Positions 15,599 through 24,808 of a stretch of 64,000 bases of DNA are shown here, piece by piece; position 1 is the stretch's first letter; the number at the start of each line of letters is the position of its first letter. The translations under genes and the position numbers were made by a program. The notes beneath the pieces were generated by a model. It had not been told where the DNA came from. It was given only the letters and a program-made list of their open reading frames with translations, and did no database searches. Source of the stretch: Pontibacter lucknowensis (GTDB lineage Bacteria > Bacteroidota > Bacteroidia > Cytophagales > Hymenobacteraceae); the NCBI RefSeq assembly GCF_900156415.1, contig NZ_FTNM01000006.1:362255-426254 (forward strand). Reading direction: 5' to 3'.

Positions 15599-17404
15599 AT
15601 GATCAAAAACACACCGCACACCTTTCACATCCCGGTTATGGGACTGGCCTTTTCCATCGACTCGCCCATGAAAGTGGCGCAGTACGGCATTTCATCGGTT
15701 ATCTCGCTCAGCGACGATACCCTGATCGAACAGATGCGACAGCACTACAGTCAGGTATACCAGGAGCGCTTCATGCCCATCACCCCTAAAGAAGAGGATT
15801 ACCGCGCCCGTCGCATCACAGAGTACCTCAATTTGGCCGACCGTATTGTGAAGCAGCAAGTGGAAAGCCTGAAACAGGAGTCATTTGATGCGGAGTCGCG
15901 CCTGACCAAGTACTTTTTGCTGCTGCCTGACCAGGCGCCGCTCAAGGTTCTATATCAGAAGATGGTGCAGACCAACAATCCGGAGCTGAAAAAGATCATG
16001 CAGGATGAGCTGCGCCAGGCTGTGGCACCAGGAAGTATCGATGTGAACATCATGACGAAGCTCGACAAAACCAATTACGACAAAGACGGCAATCCGCTGC
16101 CATCGGAGTACTCCGACGCACTGGCCGCACTGCGTGGTTTTGCTAAAAGTACCGTGCATGCCTCGGTGATTTTCTCGGCTGGTATGAACATGCGACTGTA
16201 TAGCTACCTCGAACAATTCCCATGCTTCTTCCCTGATGAAAACGGCTACCTGGAGAAACAGGTGGTGATCAAAGTGAGTGATTACCGCTCGGCATTTGTG
16301 CAGGGCAAGATACTGGCTAAGAAAGGTATCTGGGTATCGGAGTTTCGTATTGAGTCGGGCCTGAACTGCGGTGGGCACGCTTTTGCCACAGACGGCTACC
16401 TGATCGGCCCGATCCTGGAGGAGTTCAAGCAGAACCGACAGGCGATGCAGGAGGAGCTCTATACCTTGTTTAGCAATGCCCTCACAACCAAAGGCTATAC
16501 CGTGCCAGCCACTGCGCCAAGCATGCACATTACGATGCAGGGGGGTATTGGCACAGCCGAGGAGCACAGCTTCCTGCTGGAGCACTACGGCATGGACGCA
16601 GCCGGTTGGGGCACACCGTTTTTGCTTGTACCCGAAGCCACTACGGTAGACGTAGAAACAATGGAGAAGCTGGCACGTGCCAAAAAAGAAGACCTGTACC
16701 TGAGCCCGATTTCCCCGCTTGGAGTACCCTTCAACTCGCTACGCGGCACAAGTTCTGAAGCTCTTACACTGTCCCGCATTGAAAAAGGCAAGCCGGGCAG
16801 TCCGTGCGAGAAGAAGCACCTTGTCTCCAACACAGACTTCACGAAAGAGCCCATCTGCACCGCCTCCCGCAAGTACCAGCGCAACAAGCTCGTGCAGTTG
16901 CAGGGATTAGGTTTGCCGGAAGCGGAATACAAAGCCCAGGAAGCCAAAGTACTGGAGAAAGAGTGCCTCTGTGAAGGACTTGCCAACACAGCCCTCGTAA
17001 AACTAGGTATAGCACGCAAAGCTGTTGCGTCCAGACCGGTGGCCATTTGCCCGGGACCGAATCTGGCCTACTTCTCTAACATCTTCAAGCTGCAGGAGAT
17101 GGTGGACCATATTTACGGCCGCATGAACGTGCTCAACAACACCTACCGTCCGCACGTGTTCGTCAACGAGCTGCGGATGTACGTGGACTACTGGAAGAAC
17201 AAGAAGGCAGAGTTGCAGGAGAGCATGACCGACAAGCAGGAGAAATACCTGCAGAACTTCTGGCAGAACCTGCAGCAAGGTATAAGCTATTACAAAGAGC
17301 AGCTGCCTGTTCTGTTCAAGGATCAGTTGGAGAAGCGCGTGCTGATGCTGGATGAATTACTGGACGCAGAAGACCAATTACAGTTGGCGAATCAGAAGAT
17401 ATAA
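15599..17404 (+). CDS. Conserved 601-residue protein of unknown function
   Basis: I do not recognise this protein with certainty. It is soluble, 601 residues, and begins FHIPVMGLAFSIDSPMKVAQ, followed by GISSVISLSDDTLIEQMRQH, a pattern reminiscent of TIM-barrel FMN proteins such as nitronate monooxygenase or glutamate synthase domains. GLNCGGHAFATDGYLIGP around Cys 257 resembles a phosphate or cofactor loop. The C-terminal third has five cysteines (C403, C420, C456, C458, C484) that could bind metal or an Fe-S cluster. The QueD-like gene starts 7 bases after its stop, so the two are probably one operon; a role with that enzyme is inference. Confidence 0.7.
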   Translation: MIKNTPHTFHIPVMGLAFSIDSPMKVAQYGISSVISLSDDTLIEQMRQHYSQVYQERFMPITPKEEDYRARRITEYLNLADRIVKQQVESLKQESFDAESRLTKYFLLLPDQAPLKVLYQKMVQTNNPELKKIMQDELRQAVAPGSIDVNIMTKLDKTNYDKDGNPLPSEYSDALAALRGFAKSTVHASVIFSAGMNMRLYSYLEQFPCFFPDENGYLEKQVVIKVSDYRSAFVQGKILAKKGIWVSEFRIESGLNCGGHAFATDGYLIGPILEEFKQNRQAMQEELYTLFSNALTTKGYTVPATAPSMHITMQGGIGTAEEHSFLLEHYGMDAAGWGTPFLLVPEATTVDVETMEKLARAKKEDLYLSPISPLGVPFNSLRGTSSEALTLSRIEKGKPGSPCEKKHLVSNTDFTKEPICTASRKYQRNKLVQLQGLGLPEAEYKAQEAKVLEKECLCEGLANTALVKLGIARKAVASRPVAICPGPNLAYFSNIFKLQEMVDHIYGRMNVLNNTYRPHVFVNELRMYVDYWKNKKAELQESMTDKQEKYLQNFWQNLQQGISYYKEQLPVLFKDQLEKRVLMLDELLDAEDQLQLANQKI

Positions 17405-17411
17405 ACCGAAC

Positions 17412-17861
17412 ATGAGTAGCATACGATTAACCCGCCTGTTCACATTCGAGGCAGCACATGCCCTCCAGAATTACAAAGGGGGCTGCCGTAACATACACGG
17501 GCATTCTTACAAACTGGAAGTAACCATCATCGGCACACCCATCGTGAGCGAGACGCACCCGAACGACGGCATGGTGATGGACTTCAAGGAGCTGAAAAAG
17601 ATCGTCCAGGAAACGATCATCGAGCCGATCGACCATGCGCTCTTGCTGCGGCAGGATGCGCCGCTGGAGCTGGTGGAGGCGCTGCGGCACCTTAGTCATA
17701 AACTGGTGCTCACGCCCTTCCAGCCGACATGCGAGAATATGCTGATCGATTTCAAACAGAAGCTCAGGCATTTGTTACCGCCGCAGGTCAGGCTGCATAG
17801 CCTCAAGCTCTGGGAAACAGAGAAATCCTTTGCAGAATGGTACGCTTCAGATAACCTGTAA
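17412..17861 (+). CDS. 6-pyruvoyl-tetrahydropterin synthase / QueD-like enzyme
   Basis: A 149-residue member of the 6-pyruvoyl-tetrahydropterin synthase family, which makes tetrahydropterins or the queuosine precursor 6-carboxytetrahydropterin. Zn-binding histidines lie in FEAAHAL and in NIHGHSYKLEV, the catalytic Cys is in KGGCRNIHGH, and Asp/His/Glu residues are in DFKELKK, IDHALLL and LWETEKSFAEW. The start at 17412 (MSSIRLTRLFTFEAAH) gives the usual length. It follows the 601-residue protein by 7 bases and is closed by a terminator at 17881. Confidence 0.88.
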   Translation: MSSIRLTRLFTFEAAHALQNYKGGCRNIHGHSYKLEVTIIGTPIVSETHPNDGMVMDFKELKKIVQETIIEPIDHALLLRQDAPLELVEALRHLSHKLVLTPFQPTCENMLIDFKQKLRHLLPPQVRLHSLKLWETEKSFAEWYASDNL

Positions 17862-17880
17862 GTAAATCTTACCTCCAGCT

Positions 17881-17930
17881 AAACCGCCCTGTTCGTTAGG
17901 CCAAAAGCAACGGACAGGGCGGTTTGTTTT
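17881..17930 (+). terminator. Rho-independent terminator after the QueD-like gene
   Basis: AAACCGCCCTGT pairs with ACAGGGCGGTTT in a 12-bp perfect stem, followed by GTTTTAT. Confidence 0.8.
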
Positions 17931-18015
17931 ATATGTTTCAGAATAGTACTACCTGATTCCCAACGCCATACCATGAAACGAAGCCGCCTGTTATCCGTTG
18001 TAAAGTCTGTTACCA

Positions 18016-18249
18016 ATGAACACGACTATGAAAAAGGCATTTATAATTTTTATTGGCATTTTCTTCTTCTCCTGCAGCTCGGACAATACCACGCACGATA
18101 CCGCTACTGATACACGTGGCACTGAAAGTATGGATGAAAGTGTAGAGATTGGTTCTGGCGAAGAGATCAACCCACAACTGGAAATGCAGGACGACACAGC
18201 CGCATTTGAAGTTGATACGGTGACGACTCCAAGACGGAATAATCAGTAA
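18016..18249 (+). CDS. Small acidic lipoprotein
   Basis: A 77-residue product with a short basic start, a hydrophobic run (KAFIIFIGIFFFSCSSDN) and a lipobox Cys at about 21. The mature 55 residues are acidic, Thr-rich and apparently unstructured. The SCSSDNTT motif also appears in the cytochrome c of nos copy 2, which may simply reflect common lipoprotein sorting. ATG 18028 is an alternative start. No function can be assigned. Confidence 0.5.
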   Translation: MNTTMKKAFIIFIGIFFFSCSSDNTTHDTATDTRGTESMDESVEIGSGEEINPQLEMQDDTAAFEVDTVTTPRRNNQ

Positions 18250-18385
18250 AGTTGGTTTTGCTTTCACTGTATGTTGTACTGGTGTAGCGGCGGTCTCGGT
18301 CATGGCGCAAGTGTCAACGCACGCGTTATGTATCGTGGGGTCTCTGGCCCAGGTATAGCTGTTGCATTAGGTATAGCAACCTGAT

Positions 18386-19153
18386 TCACATATCCCTCCT
18401 CTTAAATATCCTCCTGGAGGCCAGCACCGGCACGAGCACCCAAAGCACCATCACCGCGAAGGCAATGCCTATGCCCCACAGGCTGCCGAAGATGCTCTTG
18501 TACAGGGCCCCGGTGTAGCCCATCATGGCCGACACGTCCAGGTTGAGCAGCACCAGCACGCGGCCCAGGTCCACCGGATTAAGGGCAGTCAGCACCAGGG
18601 TGGCGTACTCCAGCGGGTAGTCGCCAAAAGAGTACAGGATAAACAGCACCAGCCCGTCGTAGATCAAAGCGAAGTAGAACCAGAGCAGCAGCGCGATGCC
18701 GATGCCCTTGGCCTTGTCGCGCGTGATGACCGAGGCCAGGAAGGCCAGGGCCACGAAGATGAAGGTGATGAACACCCCCGTCAGCACCAGGTACAGGCCC
18801 GTGGCGCCGGGCGCGAAGAGCAGCACCGGTACACCCACCCCGATCATGAAGGCGGCTGACAGGGAAAGCGACACCCCCAGGTACTCGCTCATAAAGATCT
18901 TGCTGCGCCGGATGGGCTGGGAGACCAGCAGCTCCATGAACTCGTAGGAGTTGTAGAAGTGGGTCGTGCCGAAGACGATGCTGATCAAGGGCACGGTCAA
19001 CAGCACCAGGTTCAAAAGGCTCAGCAGGCCCTTGTCCGGGCTGCCCCCCAGGTTGAACAAGCCAATGGAGAGCAGCAACAGAAACAGGGTGTAGGCCACA
19101 ATGATCTTGTTTCTGATAATGTCGTAGAGTACGTATTTGATGATCTTGTTCAT
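18386..19153 (-). CDS. nosY: NosY ABC transporter permease, copy 1
   Basis: A 255-residue protein with six predicted membrane helices, of the ABC-2 permease type found in nos operons (NNKI-type start MNKIIKYVLYDIIRNKIIVA, TTHFYNSYEFMELLVSQPIR). With NosF and NosD it forms the periplasmic maturation apparatus thought to supply sulfur or a similar component for the CuZ site of NosZ. Its start overlaps nosF by 4 bases. It differs from the copy at 25147 at only about ten residues, and the DNA is nearly identical, far closer than the nosZ pair. Confidence 0.93.
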   Translation of the reverse strand: MNKIIKYVLYDIIRNKIIVAYTLFLLLLSIGLFNLGGSPDKGLLSLLNLVLLTVPLISIVFGTTHFYNSYEFMELLVSQPIRRSKIFMSEYLGVSLSLSAAFMIGVGVPVLLFAPGATGLYLVLTGVFITFIFVALAFLASVITRDKAKGIGIALLLWFYFALIYDGLVLFILYSFGDYPLEYATLVLTALNPVDLGRVLVLLNLDVSAMMGYTGALYKSIFGSLWGIGIAFAVMVLWVLVPVLASRRIFKRRDM

Positions 19154-19860
19154 GGCTTGTATCCTTCGTTCATGATTTTGGCAACGGCTCGGCTCAATCT
19201 GGTTTCCTGTGTTTGCGCTTTTAAGTCAGAAATCGTTTCATAGAACATCACACTGCCATCCACCAGGCACAGCACCTCATCCGCCACCTCTTCCACTTCG
19301 CTCATCACATGCGAAGTAATCAGAATCAGTTTACCTTTCTTTTTCTCTTTCAGGATTTTGCCTTTCAGTATTTCAGCTGCAAAAGGGTCCAAACCAGCGG
19401 TTGGTTCATCGAGAATAAGCACCTGCGGGTCGAACATGAAGGCAAGTGCCGCACTCACTTTCTGCTTCGTACCGCCTGACAGTGCGCCCATCCGCTTTTC
19501 GTACATCTCTTCCAGCCGGTACAAACCAATCAGTTCATCATCAACGGCAGCATCCTTGCGGATGTCACGGATCATTTCGATCACCTGCCGGATCTTCATG
19601 TTCTCGGGGTACTTTCCGATCTGGGGCATATACCCGATCTGGCTGCGGTAGGCGTACTTTTTCAGCACACTCTCGCCATTGAATCTGATATCGCCGCTGT
19701 CAGGCAGCACCATGCCCAGTATGCACTTGCTCATGGTGGTTTTGCCAGAGCCGTTCGGCCCTATTATGGATATGACTTTGCCTTTGCCCAGCTCAACGCT
19801 CACGTTACGGAGCACTTGCAGCTTGCCGTAGGACTTGTACAAATTCTCTATTGTTATCAT
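19150..19860 (-). CDS. nosF: NosF ABC transporter ATPase, copy 1
   Basis: A 236-residue ATPase with Walker A GPNGSGKTT (near 35), signature LSGGTKQKVSAAL, Walker B VLILDEPTAG and an H-loop TSHVM. It energises NosY during CuZ-site maturation. Its ATG lies inside nosD, overlapping 56 bases of the nosD end; the copy-2 genes overlap too, by 38 bases, so coupled translation is likely. The stretch encoding LSGG through Walker B is identical in DNA to copy 2 over more than 70 bases. Confidence 0.93.
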   Translation of the reverse strand: MITIENLYKSYGKLQVLRNVSVELGKGKVISIIGPNGSGKTTMSKCILGMVLPDSGDIRFNGESVLKKYAYRSQIGYMPQIGKYPENMKIRQVIEMIRDIRKDAAVDDELIGLYRLEEMYEKRMGALSGGTKQKVSAALAFMFDPQVLILDEPTAGLDPFAAEILKGKILKEKKKGKLILITSHVMSEVEEVADEVLCLVDGSVMFYETISDLKAQTQETRLSRAVAKIMNEGYKP

Positions 19861-21121
19861 GATTCACTTTCTTCATCAAGGGGCGCTCGTCCACCAGGTT
19901 TTGTGGAATGATACTTGGCAGCACTCTTTCCATGTTATCGAGCAGGTCTACCATAAAGCTACGCATCAGCATCACCGAAGGCGGCACCCGCTCGATCAGC
20001 ATGGAGTACAGACTCACCGGCCGGTAGGGCACATCGCCTACTCCGTTTTTGTCCAGGTCGTAGCCGCTATACTTCTCCCAGTAGTTGTGCTCAAAGTGGT
20101 TGTGCTGCGCATTTCCGTTGGTACTGATGTCAAAGGAATTTCCGGTGAAGTTGTTGAGCCGGAAGGTGTCCTGTATACAGGTAGTCATCAGTTTAATGGC
20201 CCAGCCGTTGCGCTCAAAATCGTTGTTTCTGAAATCAAGGCGGCTCGAACTTTCCATGTGTATACCTGTGGTATTGCGCCGGAATGTGTTGTTGTAAATA
20301 ACACTGTTGTTTATTTCTTTCAGAAGCAGACCGTACGATGCTGCACCCCAGTTATCCTCAAACACGTTGTGCTCCATCCGGACGTTGGTGGTGTACATCA
20401 CCGCCACACCTGCGCCATTTTTCCGGAAAATGTTATGGGTATAGGCATTCCCGTCCGAGAACATAAAGTGCAGGCCGTAGCGGCTGTTCTGGTGGCTGAG
20501 GTTACGCTCCACGGTGCTGTTCTTCACCGTCTCCAGGTAGATGCCGTCCCGGTGGCCCTGCACCTCGTTTCCTATTATCTGCACATCGTCTGTGTAGTAC
20601 ACATGAATGGCATTGCCCAGCGAGGACTCGGTTCTGCCTACGTTCTCCCCTTTTACCACATTGCCTTTAATAACGATGCCATTCGAATACTGCAGGTATA
20701 TCCCGTAATAGGTTTTCAGGATGGTGTTGTCGAGGATCTGGATGTTGTTTTGCTGCCTGACCCGGATGGCAGCGTCGTCGCGGGTATAGCTGGTGGCCAC
20801 GTTCTGCAGCGTGAAACCCTGAATGGTTACGTTGTCAGACGACACCGTGATGATCTGACCGCTGTTGTTACTATCTATCACCGGGTTGTTCTGCCCGATC
20901 AGGCGGATGGGCTGGGTGATCTCTATACCTGACTCCAGGTACACGCCGCCGTCCACGAGCACCACGTCGCCGGCTTTCGCCTGGCTTACGGCCTGTTTCA
21001 CGGAGGTATAGGTGCAGTTGGTGCATACCTTTAGCGTGCCGCCAACCGCCTGCAGGCTCGTTAGCAGCAACACTAAAGTGCATGCTGTCCAAACTACTAT
21101 CTTTTTACTCAGGTTTTTCAT
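19805..21121 (-). CDS. nosD: NosD periplasmic maturation protein, copy 1
   Basis: A 438-residue secreted protein with a signal peptide (LVLLLTSLQAVGG) and a right-handed parallel beta-helix of many CASH-type repeats (N..GI.L...N.....N). NosD acts in the periplasm on the copper-sulfur centre of nitrous oxide reductase. Its start overlaps the nosL stop by 17 bases, the same overlap as in copy 2. The C-terminus runs 56 bases into nosF and is longer than in copy 2 (ends VQVLRQAASAP against VQNLR), so that tail is not conserved. Confidence 0.92.
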   Translation of the reverse strand: MKNLSKKIVVWTACTLVLLLTSLQAVGGTLKVCTNCTYTSVKQAVSQAKAGDVVLVDGGVYLESGIEITQPIRLIGQNNPVIDSNNSGQIITVSSDNVTIQGFTLQNVATSYTRDDAAIRVRQQNNIQILDNTILKTYYGIYLQYSNGIVIKGNVVKGENVGRTESSLGNAIHVYYTDDVQIIGNEVQGHRDGIYLETVKNSTVERNLSHQNSRYGLHFMFSDGNAYTHNIFRKNGAGVAVMYTTNVRMEHNVFEDNWGAASYGLLLKEINNSVIYNNTFRRNTTGIHMESSSRLDFRNNDFERNGWAIKLMTTCIQDTFRLNNFTGNSFDISTNGNAQHNHFEHNYWEKYSGYDLDKNGVGDVPYRPVSLYSMLIERVPPSVMLMRSFMVDLLDNMERVLPSIIPQNLVDERPLMKKVNHDNNREFVQVLRQAASAP

Positions 21122-21572
21122 TGTTTTTAACGGCTTCTTTTGCCCCTTCCCAGTTCAGCAGGCGGCCTCCATACTCCTGTTGCAGTCTGCTGGCTGTGGC
21201 CTCGTCTGCCACGGCTGTCAGGTACATGCCCATAGGGCTGGGCAGCTCCCGGCTTTGCAGAAAGTGTGCCTTGTCTACCTCAACCAGGTTATCAGGGTTG
21301 GTGAAGTCCGTTACCAGCAGGTAAGCCGCAGCATCGCTCAGTTCTGGCTGCTCCAGTGCGTAAGCGGCCAGGCACTCCGCCGAATCAAAGAAAAAAGCTT
21401 TGCCCTTGTCGTTTACCAGCTCAGCGCCATATCGGCTGTCAGACACGGTCATCTGGCAATGGACGCAGTTAGCCTCACCATAGGGCACGGGTTTCGGCTC
21501 CACCGAGCAACCCGCGGCTCCTATCAGCAGGAGTAGTAGGCTCAGTGTGTAAAGGGTGGTTTTGTGTAGCAT
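21105..21572 (-). CDS. nosL: NosL copper-chaperone lipoprotein, copy 1
   Basis: A 155-residue lipoprotein with lipobox LIGAAGC and the NosL signature NCVHCQMTVSDSRYGAEL, whose Cys and Met residues bind Cu(I). It delivers copper to NosZ on the periplasmic side. It overlaps nosD by 17 bases. YGAELVNDKGKAFFFDSAEC and SPMGMYLTA are the other conserved blocks. Confidence 0.93.
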   Translation of the reverse strand: MLHKTTLYTLSLLLLLIGAAGCSVEPKPVPYGEANCVHCQMTVSDSRYGAELVNDKGKAFFFDSAECLAAYALEQPELSDAAAYLLVTDFTNPDNLVEVDKAHFLQSRELPSPMGMYLTAVADEATASRLQQEYGGRLLNWEGAKEAVKNNEKPE

Positions 21573-21588
21573 GTCGAAGATTTTCGGT

Positions 21589-22170
21589 TTAAGTAAAATA
21601 AGTTTTACGCCTGCTTAACAGGTATACGAGTCCGCCTATAACGATAGCCAGGAAGATGCCCAGGCTCCCCCAGGCGGGCAGCGAAAGCGCATTAAAGTTG
21701 AGCAGCGCCTTGTGGCCAAGCAGCGGCGGGATATAGGTCATACCCGGCACTTTGATGGGAGCAGTCGGGTCGAGGTTGGTGCCGAACTTATGCAGCCAGA
21801 GGTAAAAGTCTGCGATGCCAGCTGCACCAGCTATGGCCAACAGAATCACCCAGTACAGCACCAGATTTCTTTTCCCGAGAATCCCAGCCAGCACGCCCGT
21901 CATCATAAAGAAGATGACGATGTAGGGCATGTACTTGAGCTCGGCAAATGAATCCGGATGAATGGCCTCCATGCCGATGTAGTGGTTCAGGATATTGAAG
22001 TTCTGCAGCACGTGGTCAGAGCTTCCGCCCAGCTTGTTTATCCAGATGTGCAGTTCCAGCCCCTCGGGGTACTGCGGCGCCTCCAGGTAGATCTTCCACA
22101 TCGGAAAGAAAAACAGTGTGCCCAGCGACAAAGCGGCTATTACCATCAGTATTCTCAGGTATATGCGCAT
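21589..22170 (-). CDS. Conserved nos-operon membrane protein, copy 1
   Basis: A 193-residue protein with about four membrane helices. The start MRIYLRILMVIAALSLG at 22170 matches the copy-2 start MKAYHKVLMMIASLSLG; the frame is open upstream to 22224 but without similarity. Conserved blocks are FFPMWKIYL, FNILNHYIGM (His in a helix), IADFYLW and PGMTYIPPLLG. Such a protein always follows Sec-type nosZ in Bacteroidota; its job is unknown, perhaps in electron transfer or NosZ maturation. A hairpin at 22199 separates it from nosZ. Confidence 0.8.
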   Translation of the reverse strand: MRIYLRILMVIAALSLGTLFFFPMWKIYLEAPQYPEGLELHIWINKLGGSSDHVLQNFNILNHYIGMEAIHPDSFAELKYMPYIVIFFMMTGVLAGILGKRNLVLYWVILLAIAGAAGIADFYLWLHKFGTNLDPTAPIKVPGMTYIPPLLGHKALLNFNALSLPAWGSLGIFLAIVIGGLVYLLSRRKTYFT

Positions 22171-22198
22171 ACTTTCCTGTTTAGGTTGGAGGTATAAA

Positions 22199-22237
22199 AA
22201 GACAGCGAAGCCTGGTTTTAACAAACTCCGCTGTCTT
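22199..22237 (-). terminator. Intra-operon hairpin after nosZ, copy 1
   Basis: On the minus strand AAGACAGCGGAG pairs with CTTCGCTGTCTT and is followed by TTTTTAT. It lies 16 bases after the nosZ stop and before the downstream gene. It looks like a leaky terminator that sets a higher level of cytochrome/nosZ mRNA than of accessory genes. Copy 2 has an unrelated hairpin at the same place. Confidence 0.65.
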
Positions 22238-22253
22238 ACACAATCAGCTTATC

Positions 22254-24290
22254 TTAATTTACGCTTGCCTGAGCCGGGGGAACCGGTTTCTTTTCTCCTG
22301 TCGAGAACTTGATAGGGACGTTGGATCCCCTTGGCGACACCCGCACGTAGCCTTGCATTTCCTGGTGCAGGGCCGAACAGAAGTCCGTGCAGTAGAACGG
22401 ATAAACGCCCTCTTGCTTCGGCACCCACCTCAGCGACTGCGTGGCGCCTGGCATGATCAACGTCTCGGCATTGTTGGCACCCATGATCGCAAAGCCGTGC
22501 GGCACATCCCAGTCCTGCTCGAGATTGGTCACATGGAAGATCACTGTATCACCTACCTGCACACCTTCAATGTTATCCGGTGTAAAGTGGCTTCGGATCG
22601 AGGTCATGTTCACTTTAACGGTCCTGCCTTGCCGCGTCACGCTCACATCTGATTCTTTTTTGACAGCCTCCGGATGCGTGTTTTCGTCCAGCTTAAAGAA
22701 CTTGACGCTATTTGGTGCCACCTTGTCTGCCTGTATCGCCTGGGCGTAGTGCGGCTCTGCCAGGGTCGGGAAGTCGAGCAGCATCCGCATTTTATCTCCG
22801 CTGATGTCGATCAGCTGTGCGGAGTGCAGCAGTTCAGGCCCGGTTGGCAGGTAGCGATCTTTGGTGATCTTGTTCATCACGACCAGGTATTTGCCATCTG
22901 GCTCTCTCGTGTCGCCGCCCGGAATCATCAGGTGGCCTGGGGAGTAGTAAACCGGCATTCTGTCCAGTACCTGCAGGTCTTTCACATTCCACTTCACTAC
23001 TTCCGACGACACAAACATGGTAGAGTACGCATTGCCTCTGCCATCAAACTCCGTGTGCAATGGTCCTAAACCAGGCTCCTGTACTTCGCCGTAAAGCACC
23101 GATTCATACTTGAATACAGGTATACCATTCACCTCGCCGTCAAAGTCCTTGTTTTCGATGGCCTGCTGCATTTTAGAGAAAGAGAACACAGGAAGCGTGG
23201 CGGCCAGTTTTCCGTTCACCACCATGTACTCCCCTGTCGGGTCTACGTCGATACCGTGCGGCGACTTTGGTGCCGGGATCAGGTACATCATGCCCGGGCA
23301 CTCCTCCGGCAGCAGGTAGCGCACTGATTTCTTCACGGTAGACTTGGCGATATGGGAGTTGTGGTCCATCGTGTTGTGGTAATAGTTGGCTGGCATCTCG
23401 TGTGCCTTCCCTTCGGCAGCATACTTGGCTGCCAGTTTCCAGTTGATGGCCGCCAGGTAATCGCGGTCGTTCTGGGATGCTCCCAGCTCTTTCAGTGTGG
23501 AAGACTTCTCGGTGTTGTAAGTCGTAAAGAACACCCAGTCACCGGAAGGACCTTTGCCGCCATTGGCCAGGTCATAATCAAAGCCGGGTACCAGGATCTG
23601 GAAATCAAGCTCCATGTGGCCATCGTCTTCATTTGTTTTGATAAAAGAGATAGAACCACGGAATTTTTCCTTGTACTCCGACAGGCTGGCATCTCCCATC
23701 CCGGCTTTATCTGTGCTTATCGGCACACTGAAACGAGTACCTGCCAGTATGTACTCGTTGTTGTTGGTGGGGTATGGCGAGCAGTGGTTACCGGCAGAGT
23801 TCGGGATCTCCATGATCTCCACCGTCTCAAATGTGGTCAGGTCCACCTTTGCCACACGCGGCGTGTTGTTGCCGTTCACGTACAGGTACTTGCCATCGGC
23901 CATACCGTCGGAGCGGGAGAGTTTGGGGTGGTGCAGATCATCCCAGGGCACGAAGCCGTGTGAGGTCATCAGCATGGGCTTTGTCTCTTCGTTGTAACCG
24001 TAGCCGTTTTCAGCGAACTGCGTAAAGACAGGTATAACTTTCAGCAGCCTGCCCGATGGAAGTCCGTAGACTGAAACCTGCCCATTGAAACCTCCTGATA
24101 GGAAAGAATAATATTCATCGTGTTGCCCAGGCGGAACATAAACGGCGGCGGCGGCATCAGAGTCAACTGTGCCGGATTTTTGGTTGGCGTCTCCTCCTCC
24201 ACATCCCTGCAATACCGCGCCTGCCATCATCATTGACATAAAGCCTAACTTTGGTGCTATTCTTTTTAACTTCTGCTTTAGTACTTCCAT
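22254..24290 (-). CDS. nosZ: Nitrous oxide reductase, Sec-type (clade II), copy 1
   Basis: A 678-residue enzyme that reduces N2O to N2 outside the inner membrane. The signal region is Sec-type with a lipobox (AGAVLQGCGGG) and no twin-arginine motif, which defines clade II. The beta-propeller carries the CuZ histidines (for example NSAGNHCSPYP, TSHGFVPWDDLHHPK, SPHGIDVDPTG, PHYAQA). The C-terminal cupredoxin domain has the CuA ligands C634, C638, H642 and M645 in CTDFCSALHQEM, with the partner His in VPHGFAIMG. It is preceded by a cytochrome c lipoprotein gene (17-base gap) and followed by maturation genes. Confidence 0.96.
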   Translation of the reverse strand: MEVLKQKLKRIAPKLGFMSMMMAGAVLQGCGGGDANQKSGTVDSDAAAAVYVPPGQHDEYYSFLSGGFNGQVSVYGLPSGRLLKVIPVFTQFAENGYGYNEETKPMLMTSHGFVPWDDLHHPKLSRSDGMADGKYLYVNGNNTPRVAKVDLTTFETVEIMEIPNSAGNHCSPYPTNNNEYILAGTRFSVPISTDKAGMGDASLSEYKEKFRGSISFIKTNEDDGHMELDFQILVPGFDYDLANGGKGPSGDWVFFTTYNTEKSSTLKELGASQNDRDYLAAINWKLAAKYAAEGKAHEMPANYYHNTMDHNSHIAKSTVKKSVRYLLPEECPGMMYLIPAPKSPHGIDVDPTGEYMVVNGKLAATLPVFSFSKMQQAIENKDFDGEVNGIPVFKYESVLYGEVQEPGLGPLHTEFDGRGNAYSTMFVSSEVVKWNVKDLQVLDRMPVYYSPGHLMIPGGDTREPDGKYLVVMNKITKDRYLPTGPELLHSAQLIDISGDKMRMLLDFPTLAEPHYAQAIQADKVAPNSVKFFKLDENTHPEAVKKESDVSVTRQGRTVKVNMTSIRSHFTPDNIEGVQVGDTVIFHVTNLEQDWDVPHGFAIMGANNAETLIMPGATQSLRWVPKQEGVYPFYCTDFCSALHQEMQGYVRVSPRGSNVPIKFSTGEKKPVPPAQASVN

Positions 24291-24307
24291 GATCCTAGGG
24301 GTTTAGT

Positions 24308-24808
24308 TTACTTTCCTTGTGCCTGCAGGTCGTTGAGTCGCATAAACTCAAGCAGGGCTCTGGCATCTTTTTCGTTGATGTTCTGGTTAGTCATCTGCGT
24401 CAGGTGCTCAGCCAGCAGTTTTTTGGCGGTCGGGTCTTTCTTGGTCATCTCCTCCGGGTTGATCACCATGTTCATGATCCACTCCGGCTTGCGTTTTTCA
24501 GTTACACCCAGCAGCCCCGGGCCCACTACTTTTTCGTCCGTGAGGGTATGACAGGCAGAACATTTACTTTCATAAATTGACTTACCCTCTGCGGCCAGGG
24601 CATCATCAATGTTCTCACTTACCTCAATGGAAGAAACAGGTCCTATACCTTTGCCATCATCCTCTACAGGGGCCTGTTCCTGCTGGTGAGCCAATCCGGT
24701 TTGTTCCTGTGATTCGGCAGAATTATTCTCGTTATCACCTGATGAACAGCTAAAAAGTAAAGAGCCGCAGAAGAGTGCTACTACACTATACCTGATAGAA
24801 CTTGGCAT
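24308..24808 (-). CDS. Cytochrome c lipoprotein of nos operon, copy 1
   Basis: A 166-residue protein starting MPSSIRYSVVALF with lipobox LLFSC. The mature protein has an acidic linker, then a class I cytochrome c domain with heme motif CSACH and likely distal Met near MTNQNI. It should donate electrons to the CuA site of NosZ encoded 17 bases downstream. The frame is open to 24853, which gives a longer and less typical signal region; the shorter start matches copy 2 better. The upstream region keeps only a degenerate AAAGGTCT trace of the operator found before copy 2. Confidence 0.85.
   Translation of the reverse strand: MPSSIRYSVVALFCGSLLFSCSSGDNENNSAESQEQTGLAHQQEQAPVEDDGKGIGPVSSIEVSENIDDALAAEGKSIYESKCSACHTLTDEKVVGPGLLGVTEKRKPEWIMNMVINPEEMTKKDPTAKKLLAEHLTQMTNQNINEKDARALLEFMRLNDLQAQGK

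Noticed and set aside
19835..20932. Plus-strand open frame of 365 codons opposite nosD
   Set aside because: A shadow of the nosD repeats and codon bias; no recognisable protein features, and nosD is certain.
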